DNA from: Achromobacter piechaudii NBRC 102461 | Lineage (GTDB): Bacteria; Pseudomonadota; Gammaproteobacteria; Burkholderiales; Burkholderiaceae_B | NCBI RefSeq assembly: GCF_001571245.1 | Contig: NZ_BCTK01000007.1 | Span: 310,001 to 374,000, forward strand | DNA length: 64,000 nt | Direction of reading: 5' to 3' | Shown: one piece after another, positions 1 through 8,374 of the stretch | Layout: each line of letters begins with the position of its first letter | Numbering within the stretch: position 1 is the first letter of the stretch | Position numbers and translations under genes: made by a program | The notes under the pieces: generated by a model | Databases searched by the model: none | Told to the model about the DNA's origin: nothing | The model's input: only the letters and a program-made list of their open reading frames with translations

Positions 1-1
1 T

Positions 2-1027
2 GACACCATTCGCCTGATGGGCGACAAGGTCAGCGCCAAGCGCGCCATGATCGAAGCGGGCGTGCCGGTCGTGCCGGGTTCTGAAGGCGCGTTGCCCGAA
101 GATCCGCAGGAAATCATCCGCATTGCGCGCGAAGTGGGCTACCCGGTCATCATCAAGGCAGCAGGCGGCGGCGGTGGCCGCGGCATGCGCGTGGTGTACA
201 CCGAGGCCGCGCTGTTGAATGCCGTCACCATGACGCGTTCGGAAGCGGGCGCCGCGTTCAACAACCCGGAAGTCTATATGGAGAAGTTCCTCGAGAACCC
301 GCGCCATGTGGAAATCCAGGTGCTGGCTGATGGCGGCCGCAACGCCGTCTGGCTGGGCGAACGCGACTGCTCCATGCAGCGCCGCCACCAGAAGGTCATC
401 GAAGAAGCACCGGCGCCGGGTATCGCGCGCCGTGCTATCGAGCGCATTGGCGATCGCTGTGCCGACGCCTGCCGCAAGATGGGCTACCGTGGCGCGGGCA
501 CGTTCGAATTCCTGTTTGAAAACGGCGAGTTCTATTTCATTGAAATGAACACCCGCATCCAGGTCGAACACCCCGTCACCGAATTGATCACCGGCATCGA
601 CCTCGTCCAGCAGCAGATCCTGATCGCCGCTGGCGAGAAGTTCACGCTGCGCCAACGTGACATCGAGTTCAAGGGCCATGCGATCGAATGCCGCATCAAC
701 GCCGAAGATCCGTTCCGCTTCGTGCCCAGCCCCGGCCGCATCACCAACTGGCATACGCCGGGCGGCCCTGGCGTGCGTATCGATTCGCACGCGTACAACA
801 GCTATTTCGTGCCGCCCAACTACGATTCGATGATCGCCAAGGTCATCACGTATGGCGATACGCGCGATCAGGCGTTGGCGCGAATGCGCATTGCGCTGTC
901 GGAAATGGTGGTGGAAGGTATTTCGACCAACATCCCGCTGCATCGTGAACTGCTGCAAGACGCCCGTTTCATCGAAGGCGGCACCAGCATTCACTACCTG
1001 GAAAACAAGTTGGCTCAGCGTCCCTGA
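2..1027 (+). CDS. accC: Biotin carboxylase subunit of acetyl-CoA carboxylase (5' end outside window)
   Basis: AccC carboxylates biotin on AccB using ATP and bicarbonate, the first half-reaction of acetyl-CoA carboxylase in fatty-acid synthesis (cytoplasm). The frame is already open at base 2, and the visible 341 residues lack roughly the first 105 of a normal ~450-residue protein. The ATP-grasp glycine loop (GGGGRGMR), HVEIQVLAD and the catalytic stretch [14 protein letters not shown] are all intact, and the C-terminus looks complete. An internal ATG at 17 is not the start, because conserved AccC sequence (DTIRL) precedes it. A terminator follows, so accC probably ends its operon; accB would be expected just upstream of the window. 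Confidence 0.97.
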   Translation, partial: DTIRLMGDKVSAKRAMIEAGVPVVPGSEGALPEDPQEIIRIAREVGYPVIIKAAGGGGGRGMRVVYTEAALLNAVTMTRSEAGAAFNNPEVYMEKFLENPRHVEIQVLADGGRNAVWLGERDCSMQRRHQKVIEEAPAPGIARRAIERIGDRCADACRKMGYRGAGTFEFLFENGEFYFIEMNTRIQVEHPVTELITGIDLVQQQILIAAGEKFTLRQRDIEFKGHAIECRINAEDPFRFVPSPGRITNWHTPGGPGVRIDSHAYNSYFVPPNYDSMIAKVITYGDTRDQALARMRIALSEMVVEGISTNIPLHRELLQDARFIEGGTSIHYLENKLAQRP

Positions 1028-1037
1028 CCGACGACCC

Positions 1038-1058
1038 GGGGCCTCAGGGCCCCTTTTT
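1038..1058 (+). terminator. Intrinsic terminator after accC
   Basis: GGGGCC and GGCCCC form a 6-bp stem with a TCAG loop, followed directly by five T residues. It lies 10 bp past the accC stop and before prmA. Confidence 0.8.
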
Positions 1059-1121
1059 ACGTTTATGGTCTATCGGGCCGCGGCGCGAGCCGTGGCCCGA
1101 TGGCCAGATGGAAGAATAATC

Positions 1122-2048
1122 ATGCGTGAACTCGTGCTCCATTGCCTGGAGGCGCAGGCCGAAGCCCTGTCGGACGCGTTGCTGGAAGCGGGCGTACTGT
1201 CGGTTTCCGTCGAAGACGCCGACTTCGGCACCGATGACGAACGTCCCCTGTTCGGCGAACCCGGCACCGAGCCCGACGTGCAGGCGTGGGACCGCAACCG
1301 CGTCGTCGCCTTGCTGCCCGATGGCGCCGACCCCACGCAGATCATGGAAGAAGCCGCAGCGGCGGGCGAGCTGGACCCGTCGCTGTTTGCCGGCTGGACG
1401 TTGCGCGATGTGCCGGACGCGGACTGGGTGCGCTTGACGCAGTCGCAGTTTGGCCCGATCCACATCGCCGAGCGCCTGTGGATCGTGCCCAGCTGGCACC
1501 GCGACAACCCCGACGTGCCGGGCCTGGACTCGGCCGCTTCTGACGAAGGCGCCATTCATATCGAACTGGACCCGGGCCTGGCGTTCGGCACCGGCAGCCA
1601 TCCGACCACGCACTTGTGCCTGGCCTGGCTGGAAGCCGAGCTGCCCGCCGGCGCGACCGTGCTGGACTACGGCTGCGGCTCGGGCATTCTGGCCATTGCC
1701 GCGCGCAAGCTGGGCGCGGGTCCGACGCTGGCCGTGGACATCGATGCGCAGGCGGTGCAAAGCACAGCCTATAACGCCGAGGTCAACCACGTTCAATTGC
1801 AGGCCATGCTGCCCGATGCGCTGGCCGACGGCACCTTCCAAGTCGTTGTCGCCAACATCCTGTCCAATCCGCTGAAGGTGCTGGCGCCGATGCTGGCGGG
1901 CCGCGTGGAGCAGGGCGGGCATCTGGTGCTGTCCGGCGTGCTGGAACGCCAGGCCGAGGAAGTCGCCGCAGCCTACGCGCCGTGGATGACGATGTCCGTC
2001 TGGCGCGCTCGTGATGGCTGGGTTTGCCTGCACGGCAAGAAGGCCTGA
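1122..2048 (+). CDS. prmA: Ribosomal protein L11 methyltransferase
   Basis: PrmA trimethylates ribosomal protein L11 using S-adenosylmethionine. The product is 308 residues, close to the usual ~295. The C-terminal Rossmann methyltransferase domain shows the SAM loop [13 protein letters not shown] near residue 180, preceded by the PrmA signature [14 protein letters not shown], and then the catalytic-loop motif VVANIL. The frame is open further upstream, but the ATG at 1122 gives the family N-terminus ([21 protein letters not shown]) and follows a purine-rich GGAAGAA. It sits between accC and a DUF3426 gene, an order I associate with Bordetella and Achromobacter. Confidence 0.96.
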   Translation: MRELVLHCLEAQAEALSDALLEAGVLSVSVEDADFGTDDERPLFGEPGTEPDVQAWDRNRVVALLPDGADPTQIMEEAAAAGELDPSLFAGWTLRDVPDADWVRLTQSQFGPIHIAERLWIVPSWHRDNPDVPGLDSAASDEGAIHIELDPGLAFGTGSHPTTHLCLAWLEAELPAGATVLDYGCGSGILAIAARKLGAGPTLAVDIDAQAVQSTAYNAEVNHVQLQAMLPDALADGTFQVVVANILSNPLKVLAPMLAGRVEQGGHLVLSGVLERQAEEVAAAYAPWMTMSVWRARDGWVCLHGKKA

Positions 2049-2074
2049 GCACCGTATTGGCAGGATCGCATCAC

Positions 2075-3631
2075 ATGGCATTGACCACCCGCTGCCCGCA
2101 ATGCGGCACCACGTTCAAGGTGGTGCCTGACCAGTTGCGCGTCCGTAACGGACTGGTGCGCTGCGGCGCCTGCTCGACGGTCTTTGACGGGCGCGCCTGC
2201 CTGTTGCCCGGCGCGGACGCGAAGGCGCTGCCGCCCGTCGCGCAGCCTGCCCCTCCCGCTCCGGCGGCAGCGGCTGCCGCGCCGGTGCTGTCGCGCCCAT
2301 CCGCCGAACCTCGGCAAGTTCCGCCCTGGGAAGACGAACCCGAACCGCCCCGGCCCGCGCCGGTCATGCCGCCCGCGCCCGTCGCGCCCCGGCACGCGCC
2401 GACCATGGTGCCGGAGCCGCTGGATCCCGTGGCTCCCCGACAGTCACCGGTCATGCCGCCTGCGCCCGCCGCCCGCCGGGATGCGCCGATTGCGCCGCCG
2501 GCGTATGCGGCGCCCCGGCCCGCCCCGATCATGCCGCCCGCGCCTGTGCCGCCTTCACCGCAGGCTCGCGCCGAACCGGTCATCGCGCCCGCGGCTCCGG
2601 CCGCCGCGGCACCGGCCGCCGTGGCACCAGCCGCCGCGGCGCCAGCCGTGTTGCGTGGCCGCGATGCGATACGCCGTCATGTCGAACCCGAAGACACGCT
2701 GCCTGAAGACGAGTCCGACGACGACCGCGACTTCGATGGCGATTCTGACGACGACGTCCACGATCACCGTCATGACCGCGTTCCAGCGTATCGCCCCGAT
2801 CCCCACGTCGCTACGCCGCGCGGCAATGAGCCGGTCTTCACCTGGAGCGACCGCGACGACGCCGATCAAGACGATCCGCATCACGACGTCTATGCCCGCG
2901 ACGACGGCGACCACGACGCCTACTCGCGCGGCGATCGCCCTCACAACGTCCGCCAAGACGAAGTTCGCCATCACGATATCCGCGATCACGACGGCTACCG
3001 CGCCGACGAAAGCGAACCCGGTTTTATCGATGACCTCGAACCCGTCCTGGGCGAGGCCCGCACGCGGTACTCAAGCGCTACCGACGTGGGCCGCGCGCCA
3101 CCTGAATTCCTGGACCAGGATCGTAGCGAACGCCGTGGCCTGATGCGCAAGCTTTGGGGTTACGCCTGCCTGCTGGGCTTGATCGCGCTGGGCCTGCAAC
3201 TGCTGTTCGTCTACCGCACCGACATCGCCAATTCCGTCCCCGCGTTGCGCCCCGTATTGGAAACCGCGTGCAAGCCGCTGGGCTGCACGGTGGGCTACGC
3301 GCGCCGCCTGGAACGCATTGCCATTTCCTCGTCGTCCTTGCAGCCGCCCACAGGCGCCGCCGCCATCGACGATGGCCGCAGCCGCCTGGTGCTGAACCTG
3401 GTGCTGCGCAACCGCTACGACAAGCCGCAACATTGGCCGGCGCTGGTGCTGGACCTGACCGATCTGTCCGACACGGTCGTCGTGCGCCGCGTGCTGCGGC
3501 CCGAAGACTACCTGACGCCCGATCAACTGCGCGGGCCCTTCGCCCCGGCGGGCGAACTGAAAATTTCCGTACCCATTGAAGTGACCGGTGTTCAGGTCAA
3601 TGGCTACCAACTCGATAAGTTCTTTCCTTAA
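2075..3631 (+). CDS. DUF3426 membrane protein with N-terminal zinc ribbon and long disordered linker
   Basis: 518 residues, function unknown. The N-terminus has an MJ0042-type zinc ribbon (CPQC near residue 8 and CGAC near residue 32). A long low-complexity linker follows: Pro/Ala-rich with repeated VMPPAP-like units at about 49-195, then a very acidic Asp/His/Arg-rich part at about 209-312. One membrane helix lies near 358-380, and a C-terminal DUF3426 domain contains the conserved cysteines of CKPLGC. The family is usually annotated as a putative zinc-ribbon or TPR-like membrane protein. The start at 2075 puts the ribbon at the N-terminus and lies 26 bp after prmA, so the genes are probably cotranscribed. 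The His/Asp linker is unusual and might bind metal; that is inference. Confidence 0.9.
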   Translation: MALTTRCPQCGTTFKVVPDQLRVRNGLVRCGACSTVFDGRACLLPGADAKALPPVAQPAPPAPAAAAAAPVLSRPSAEPRQVPPWEDEPEPPRPAPVMPPAPVAPRHAPTMVPEPLDPVAPRQSPVMPPAPAARRDAPIAPPAYAAPRPAPIMPPAPVPPSPQARAEPVIAPAAPAAAAPAAVAPAAAAPAVLRGRDAIRRHVEPEDTLPEDESDDDRDFDGDSDDDVHDHRHDRVPAYRPDPHVATPRGNEPVFTWSDRDDADQDDPHHDVYARDDGDHDAYSRGDRPHNVRQDEVRHHDIRDHDGYRADESEPGFIDDLEPVLGEARTRYSSATDVGRAPPEFLDQDRSERRGLMRKLWGYACLLGLIALGLQLLFVYRTDIANSVPALRPVLETACKPLGCTVGYARRLERIAISSSSLQPPTGAAAIDDGRSRLVLNLVLRNRYDKPQHWPALVLDLTDLSDTVVVRRVLRPEDYLTPDQLRGPFAPAGELKISVPIEVTGVQVNGYQLDKFFP

Positions 3632-3643
3632 AGGATGACACGC

Positions 3644-4585
3644 ATGGCAACCCCCGTCCTGGTTTGCGGTTCGATGGCCTTTGACACGATCGCCGTGTTC
3701 GAAGGCCGCTTCAAAGAGCACATTCTTGCCGACCGCATCCAGTCGTTGAGCGTGTCCTTCCTGGTGCCCAGCATGCGCAAGGAATACGGCGGTTGCTCGG
3801 GCAACATCGCCTACAACATGAATCTGCTGGGCGGCAAGCCGCTGCCGGTGGCCACCGTCGGCGAAGACGCCGGCGAATACATGGAGCGCCTGTCGGGGCT
3901 GGGCATCGACACCGCTCGCGTCAAGGTCGTGCCCGGCACGTTCACCGCGCAGTGCTTCATCACGACCGACCTGGACGATAACCAGATCACCGCGTTCCAC
4001 CCGGGCGCCATGTCGTTCTCGGCCGATAACGACCTGAGCGACGCCGATGCCGCCTGGGCCATCGTCGCGCCGGACTCCAAGGAAGGCATGTTCGCCCACG
4101 CCGAACGCCTGCACGCGCGCGGCATTCCCTTCATCTTCGACCTGGGTCAGGCGATGCCCCTGTTCGACGGCGCGGACCTCGAACGCATGCTGAAGATGGC
4201 GCGCGCGCTGACCGTCAACGACTACGAGGCGGGCGTCGTTGAACAGCGTACCGGCCGCAGCATGGCGGACATCGCTGCAACGCTCGAAGCCGTCGTCGTC
4301 ACGCTTGGCGCGGAAGGCGCCACGTTGTTGACGGGCGGCAAGACGATTCAGATCGCGCCGGTGCGCGCCGAGCAGGTCGTCGACCCGACCGGTTGCGGCG
4401 ATGCGCAGCGCGGCGGCCTGCTTTACGGCTTGACCAGCGGCTGGAACTGGGAAGACAGCTGCCGTCTGGGCAACGTCATGGGCGCCATCAAGATTGCATC
4501 GCGCGGGCCGCAGAACCACACGCCGTCGCGCGCCGAGATCGACGCGGTGCTGCACGCCACCTACGGCATCCACCTGCCTGCGTGA
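3644..4585 (+). CDS. PfkB-family carbohydrate/nucleoside kinase (adenosine-kinase-like)
   Basis: 313-residue ribokinase-fold kinase that transfers a phosphate from ATP to a sugar or nucleoside. The N-terminal substrate region contains GGCSGNIAYNMNLLGG, and the C-terminal anion hole/catalytic base motif is DPTGCGDAQRGG (near residue 247), where Cys replaces the usual second Ala of GAGD. This variant is common in proteins annotated as proteobacterial adenosine kinases, but the substrate cannot be fixed from sequence. I chose the ATG at 3644 over the one at 3635 because the AAGGA at 3631 is correctly spaced only for the former. It lies 12 bp after the DUF3426 gene, in the same apparent operon. 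Confidence 0.9.
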   Translation: MATPVLVCGSMAFDTIAVFEGRFKEHILADRIQSLSVSFLVPSMRKEYGGCSGNIAYNMNLLGGKPLPVATVGEDAGEYMERLSGLGIDTARVKVVPGTFTAQCFITTDLDDNQITAFHPGAMSFSADNDLSDADAAWAIVAPDSKEGMFAHAERLHARGIPFIFDLGQAMPLFDGADLERMLKMARALTVNDYEAGVVEQRTGRSMADIAATLEAVVVTLGAEGATLLTGGKTIQIAPVRAEQVVDPTGCGDAQRGGLLYGLTSGWNWEDSCRLGNVMGAIKIASRGPQNHTPSRAEIDAVLHATYGIHLPA

Positions 4586-4647
4586 TCGGTTGATCCGGAC
4601 TTTCCAGCATGGGAACCGCCGCGCGGATGCGCGGTCGAACCGACATT

Positions 4648-4697
4648 GAAAACACCGAAGGCATGGCGTGCAAACCGTTGTGTCACAAGGTGTTTTC
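4648..4697. repeat. Inverted repeat in intergenic region
   Basis: GAAAACACC (4648-4656) and GGTGTTTTC (4689-4697) are perfect complements 32 bp apart, upstream of the SlyB-like gene. There is no T-run, so it may be an operator or a leader structure. The rest of 4586-4799 shows nothing clear. Confidence 0.4.
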
Positions 4698-4799
4698 TGG
4701 CTTTGGCGGTGAGTTTCAGTGTGTTGCAGCCGCGCCTGCCCAGGGTGGCGGGCGGGGTATGATCAGTTTTCGTCGGCAGTGCCCGATCGAGGAGTCCAA

Positions 4800-5303
4800 A
4801 TGAACCAAAGTAAATCTCTTTCCCTGGTGACCCCGCGTACTGGCCGGTGGCTGGCCATCGCGGCCGTCGTGACGTCTATGGCTGTGCTGGGCGGCTGCGC
4901 GAATCGCAGCGCGTCCAGCGGGGTCTACAGCTACGACCAGGCCCAGCGTGAGCAGATCGTCCGTACAGGCACGGTCACGGGCGTGCGCCCCATCGTGATC
5001 CAGAATGACAAGTCCAGTGGTGTCGGCATGTTGGCCGGTGGCGCGCTGGGCGGTGTGGCGGGTAACGCGGTCGGTGGCGGCACGGGCCGCACCATCGCCA
5101 CCGTCGGCGGCGCCATCCTTGGCGCCCTGGCCGGCAACGCAGTCGAAAACCGCGTTGGCACGAATTCCGGCTACGAAGTCACGGTCCGCCTGGACAACGG
5201 CGAAACCCGTGTCGTCGCGCAAGAGGCCGATGTGCCGATCAGCGTGGGCCAGCGTGTCCAGGTGATCAGCGGCGCCGGTCCCACCCGCGTCACCCCGATG
5301 TAA
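4800..5303 (+). CDS. SlyB/Pcp-like outer-membrane lipoprotein with glycine zipper
   Basis: 167 residues. The signal peptide ends in the lipobox LGGC (Cys33), so a lipidated envelope protein is expected. The middle carries a Gly-rich two-helix 'glycine zipper' (GGALGGVAGNAVGG and GGAILGALAGNAVENR, about residues 78-118), typical of the SlyB/Rick_17kDa family. The C-terminal part matches the family's small beta domain (YEVTVRLDNGETRVV). The start follows a GAGGAG Shine-Dalgarno. The family is linked to outer-membrane integrity and divalent-cation stress. Two terminators follow, so it is probably monocistronic. Confidence 0.92.
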   Translation: MNQSKSLSLVTPRTGRWLAIAAVVTSMAVLGGCANRSASSGVYSYDQAQREQIVRTGTVTGVRPIVIQNDKSSGVGMLAGGALGGVAGNAVGGGTGRTIATVGGAILGALAGNAVENRVGTNSGYEVTVRLDNGETRVVAQEADVPISVGQRVQVISGAGPTRVTPM

Positions 5304-5307
5304 TGCA

Positions 5308-5330
5308 AAGCCCGCGCAAGCGGGCTTTTT
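5308..5330 (+). terminator. Intrinsic terminator after the SlyB-like gene
   Basis: AAGCCCGC and GCGGGCTT form an 8-bp stem with a GCAA tetraloop and a T-tract, 4 bp past the stop codon. Confidence 0.85.
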
Positions 5331-5353
5331 CAACCCAGCGTCCCTGTGCGTCG

Positions 5354-5375
5354 GCCCCCGATTCGGGGGCTTTTT
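5354..5375 (+). terminator. Second tandem terminator upstream of the dlt operon
   Basis: GCCCCCG and CGGGGGC with an ATT loop, then five T. Together with the hairpin at 5308 it insulates the dlt operon from upstream transcription. Confidence 0.8.
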
Positions 5376-5587
5376 CTTGCCTGAAAGTGTCGCTCCGCCG
5401 CAACGGGATACCCGGGAATTACCCGCAAGCGTTACGTTTCCGAGCCTTTTCTAGCGATTTAGGCCAAAAGTTTCATGGCGATTCAACGGCCAAAGTGCAA
5501 TGATTGCGCCTGCGATCGATGTCAAGTTTTCGCGCTCATGTAACTAAGTGCGTCCTGGTGTCGTTCTGGATCGCTGAATCCCGTCAG

Positions 5588-5615
5588 TTGAGCTTCAGCT
5601 TTTTTTATGTATTCT
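5588..5615 (+). promoter_or_regulatory. Possible sigma-70 promoter of the dlt operon
   Basis: TTGAGC (5588-5593) and TATTCT (5610-5615) are 16 bp apart and end 56 bp before the dltC ATG. The flanking 5376-5671 stretch is richer in A/T than its surroundings, as expected for a promoter region; no other element was seen in it. Confidence 0.45.
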
Positions 5616-5671
5616 CGTCACCAGCATCCCCGGGACGCGAATTTTTTGCCGACAAGGCAGCCGCACTATCT

Positions 5672-5911
5672 ATGCATACCGAGCAAGAACTCCACACCAA
5701 GATCGGCGAGATCGTCGAGTCGATCGTCATGAAGAAAGTCACCCCCGACACGCAGTTGATCGCCACCGGACTGGTTGATTCCCTCGCCGCCGTGGACATC
5801 ACGCTGGCTGTCGAGTCGGAGTACGGTTGCAGCATCCCGGCTCCCGAAATCGCGGAACACCTGCAGTCGGTCCGTACGCTTGCCGGCTATGTCGCTGCCC
5901 ATTCTGCATAA
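5672..5911 (+). CDS. dltC: D-alanyl carrier protein (DltC-like acyl carrier protein)
   Basis: 79-residue acyl carrier protein. The phosphopantetheine site is Ser37 in GLVDSLAAVD, which fits the DSL form of acyl carriers. In dlt systems DltA loads D-alanine on this arm and the DltB/DltD machinery passes it on. The frame is open from about 5504, but the ATG at 5672 gives the family length. It is first in a five-gene run (dltC-D-X-B-A) and overlaps dltD by 23 bp. The order differs from the Firmicute order dltX-A-B-C-D. Bordetella has a known homologous locus (dra) reported to add D-alanine to an envelope component and raise resistance to cationic peptides. Confidence 0.88.
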   Translation: MHTEQELHTKIGEIVESIVMKKVTPDTQLIATGLVDSLAAVDITLAVESEYGCSIPAPEIAEHLQSVRTLAGYVAAHSA

Positions 5912-7073
5912 CACGCGGTTCTTGTCCCACGTCGCGGCCGCCGCGACGGCGGTGGCACTGGCGATAGGGGCGTACTGGAGCGCTGACGATGTGCTCAGTC
6001 GCGTCGTCACGCCCACGGCATCGTCTGCCGCCGCTGCCGACAAGAGCAACTACCTGCCCAATCTGGGACCGGACTGGGGCACCCAACACGTCAACCTGAA
6101 TCGCCTGGGCAACGCCCTTAGCGACGGGACGCTGGTCGTCTTGGGCTCTTCCGAATTGTCCAGCCACGACCTGCGCTTCGTTCCCTACCGCTTCTTCCCC
6201 GAAGAATTGAAGGTGCCGACGCTGGCCTATGGCCACGCCATGTTCCAGTCCTACGGCATCGTCAGCGTGCTGGAATCGGTGGCCGATTCCCTGACGCCCA
6301 ACACGCGGCTGGTGATCATGGTGTCTCCGGCGTGGTTCGCGTCGGGGGGCCAGTTGCCGCGCAGCGCGTTCGCCGAACACGTGACCGGTCCGGTGTGGGA
6401 CCGCCTGTGGGACCAGCCGAACACGCGCGAGCAGATGCAGAACTGGATCAGCGACAACGCCAACTGGGGTCTGCTGTGGCTGATTGCCAATGGCCAGGTG
6501 GCCGAGCTGAAAGACAAGCTGTCGCTCTGGTGGCACGCCCGCAAGGAGCCCGCGCCCGATCGTCCGCGCACCAAGCTGTCCGTGCCCGCGCACCGCTTCG
6601 TGTCCTGGCCTTCTGCGGCGCGCTTGAACGAAGGGCAGTGGGGCCGCTTGACGCATGAAGCGCGCGAGGTGGAACACCGTCTGGGCGGCAACAACCCCTA
6701 TGACGTGCGCGACGACTACTACAAGCAGTATCTGGCGCCGCTGTATTCGCCTGCCCGTAACGAGTTCGCCGATGTCGACCCGATCACCCGCACCGAGCTG
6801 GGCGATCTGTCGCGCGTCATGGCCTTGCTGCAAAAGCGCCATGTGAAGGCGTACTTCGTCATTCAGCCTTTCAATCCCAAACTGATCCTGGACGTCGAGC
6901 GATTCGACCCCGTGGTGGCCGCCATCACCGGCATGTGCCAGCGCTATCAGATGGGCTGCCTGGATCTTTACAGCATCCCGTTTGAACCGGGTATGGTGCG
7001 CGACGACATGCATCTGGCCGAGCTGGGCTGGGCGCTGGCGGACCAAGGTATTGCGGAGTACTTTTCCCGATGA
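5889..7073 (+). CDS. dltD: DltD-like D-alanyl transfer protein
   Basis: 394 residues, with an N-terminal membrane anchor (about 10-30) and a large extracytoplasmic SGNH/GDSL-like domain. Visible catalytic elements are the nucleophile motif LGSSELSS near residue 83 and the C-terminal Asp-x-x-His motif in RDDMHLAELGW near residue 375. In the dlt pathway DltD acts on the outer face of the membrane and completes transfer of D-alanine to its acceptor. In a Gram-negative cell that places it in the periplasm, with an acceptor that is not teichoic acid. The start at 5889 overlaps dltC by 23 bp; the stop overlaps the dltX start as ATGA, so translation is probably coupled. Confidence 0.9.
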   Translation: MSLPILHNTRFLSHVAAAATAVALAIGAYWSADDVLSRVVTPTASSAAAADKSNYLPNLGPDWGTQHVNLNRLGNALSDGTLVVLGSSELSSHDLRFVPYRFFPEELKVPTLAYGHAMFQSYGIVSVLESVADSLTPNTRLVIMVSPAWFASGGQLPRSAFAEHVTGPVWDRLWDQPNTREQMQNWISDNANWGLLWLIANGQVAELKDKLSLWWHARKEPAPDRPRTKLSVPAHRFVSWPSAARLNEGQWGRLTHEAREVEHRLGGNNPYDVRDDYYKQYLAPLYSPARNEFADVDPITRTELGDLSRVMALLQKRHVKAYFVIQPFNPKLILDVERFDPVVAAITGMCQRYQMGCLDLYSIPFEPGMVRDDMHLAELGWALADQGIAEYFSR

Positions 7074-7222
7074 AATTCTTTCGCAAGGACGGCGCCGGGC
7101 GCCGCTTCTTCTGGCACCTGTGCCTGTACGTCGGGGTGATCCTCGTCTTCGTGTTGCAGGCCCAGCCCACCACGGGCAGCGGCGGACCGATCAAGGTCGA
7201 ATTCCAATACCAGCAGTTCTGA
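7070..7222 (+). CDS. dltX: DltX-like microprotein (50 residues)
   Basis: A 50-codon gene between dltD and dltB. Its ATG overlaps the dltD stop (ATGA), and it ends 8 bp before the dltB start. The protein has a basic N-terminus, one hydrophobic helix (about 13-30), a Gly/Ser-rich linker, and the C-terminal end F45-Q-Y47-Q-Q-F50. Gram-positive DltX is also a ~50-residue single-helix protein ending in an F-x-Y-x-x-F motif, whose Tyr is proposed to relay D-alanine from DltB to DltD. Size, topology, end motif and position all agree, so I call it a DltX counterpart. It is short enough to be skipped by many gene finders. Homology by alignment was not tested. Confidence 0.85.
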   Translation: MKFFRKDGAGRRFFWHLCLYVGVILVFVLQAQPTTGSGGPIKVEFQYQQF

Positions 7223-7230
7223 GCCGCGCC

Positions 7231-8358
7231 ATGGAATTGTTCGCAAGCTTGAGCTTTTTCGGGGGCGCCCTGTGCGGTGGCCTTGGCCTGTTGGCGTACC
7301 GCTCGTTCGGCATGCCGCTGCACATCGGCTATCGCCACATCATTGGCGTGATCTGCCTGGGTGTGTGGATGGCGGTGTTCTGGGCGCGGCCTTATCAGCC
7401 CATCGCGCTCTTGGCCATTTCGGGCAGCGCGTTGTGGGCCATGCGCCGCAACTACATCCCGACGTGGCTGGCGGTCGTCATCACGATGACGCCGTTGTTG
7501 TTGGTCAAGACCGGGGTATCGCACCTGGGCGCCATGCTGGGCCTGTCGTTCGCCACGTTCCGCGCCATCGACGTGCTGCTGTTCGCACAGCGCAATGAGC
7601 GTGTGTCACCGCTGGATTACTTCATCTACCTGTTCTTCCCGCTGACCTTGCTGGCCGGCCCGATGTACCGCTGGCGCAACTTTCAGGCCGACCTGAAGCG
7701 CGGCTATGAAGGCGTGAACCTGAACACCTGGCTGACCGGGCTGGAACTGATCATGCTGGGCGTCATCCAGAAGTTCGGCGTGGCCGAACTGATCTGGCGC
7801 TACGGCCTGGCGACGCTGGACGCGCACGACTATTCCTTCACCGGCGTGGCCTTGAACGCGTCGCTCTATAGCGCCTATCTGTTCTTCGACTTCGCCGGCT
7901 ATTCCACGATGGCCATCGGCATCGGCATGCTGTTCGGCTTTACCTTGCCGATCAACTTCCGCAACCCGCTGGCCACGCTGAACCCGCAGGATTTCTGGCG
8001 CCGTTGGCACATCAGCCTGTCGGAGTGGTTGCGCGACGTGGTCTTCATGCCGATCTACAAGGCGTTGAGCAAGACCAAGTTCTTCGGACGCCACCGCATG
8101 GCGGCGCAGAACATCGGCATCTTCGCCACGCTGCTGGCCATGGGCGTGTGGAACGGCCTGTCGCTGCACTACATCGTCAGCGGCCTGATGTTCGGCGCGT
8201 ATTCGGTAGGACACAACCTGCTGATCAACGCGTCGCGCACCCGGCCCGCGTTGCAAGCCACGTTGGCGCATCCGGTGATGCGCTTCCTGGGCCGCGTGCT
8301 TACCTTGATCCTGGCTGCGCTGGCGCTGTACGTGTTCAGCGGCCGCAGCCCTATCTGA
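7231..8358 (+). CDS. dltB: DltB-like membrane O-acyltransferase (MBOAT)
   Basis: 375-residue multi-helix inner-membrane protein of the MBOAT family. It shows the family signatures PLTLLAGPMYRW, FRNPLATLNPQDFWRRWHISLSEW and the region with the likely catalytic His, WNGLSLHYIVSGLMFG (His near residue 313). In the dlt pathway DltB takes D-alanine from DltC on the cytoplasmic side and moves it through the membrane. The ATG at 7231 gives a hydrophobic first helix of normal length; upstream in-frame sequence belongs to dltD/dltX. It lies 8 bp after dltX and 16 bp before dltA. Confidence 0.93.
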   Translation: MELFASLSFFGGALCGGLGLLAYRSFGMPLHIGYRHIIGVICLGVWMAVFWARPYQPIALLAISGSALWAMRRNYIPTWLAVVITMTPLLLVKTGVSHLGAMLGLSFATFRAIDVLLFAQRNERVSPLDYFIYLFFPLTLLAGPMYRWRNFQADLKRGYEGVNLNTWLTGLELIMLGVIQKFGVAELIWRYGLATLDAHDYSFTGVALNASLYSAYLFFDFAGYSTMAIGIGMLFGFTLPINFRNPLATLNPQDFWRRWHISLSEWLRDVVFMPIYKALSKTKFFGRHRMAAQNIGIFATLLAMGVWNGLSLHYIVSGLMFGAYSVGHNLLINASRTRPALQATLAHPVMRFLGRVLTLILAALALYVFSGRSPI

Positions 8359-8374
8359 CGCCGGGAGTTTCGGC

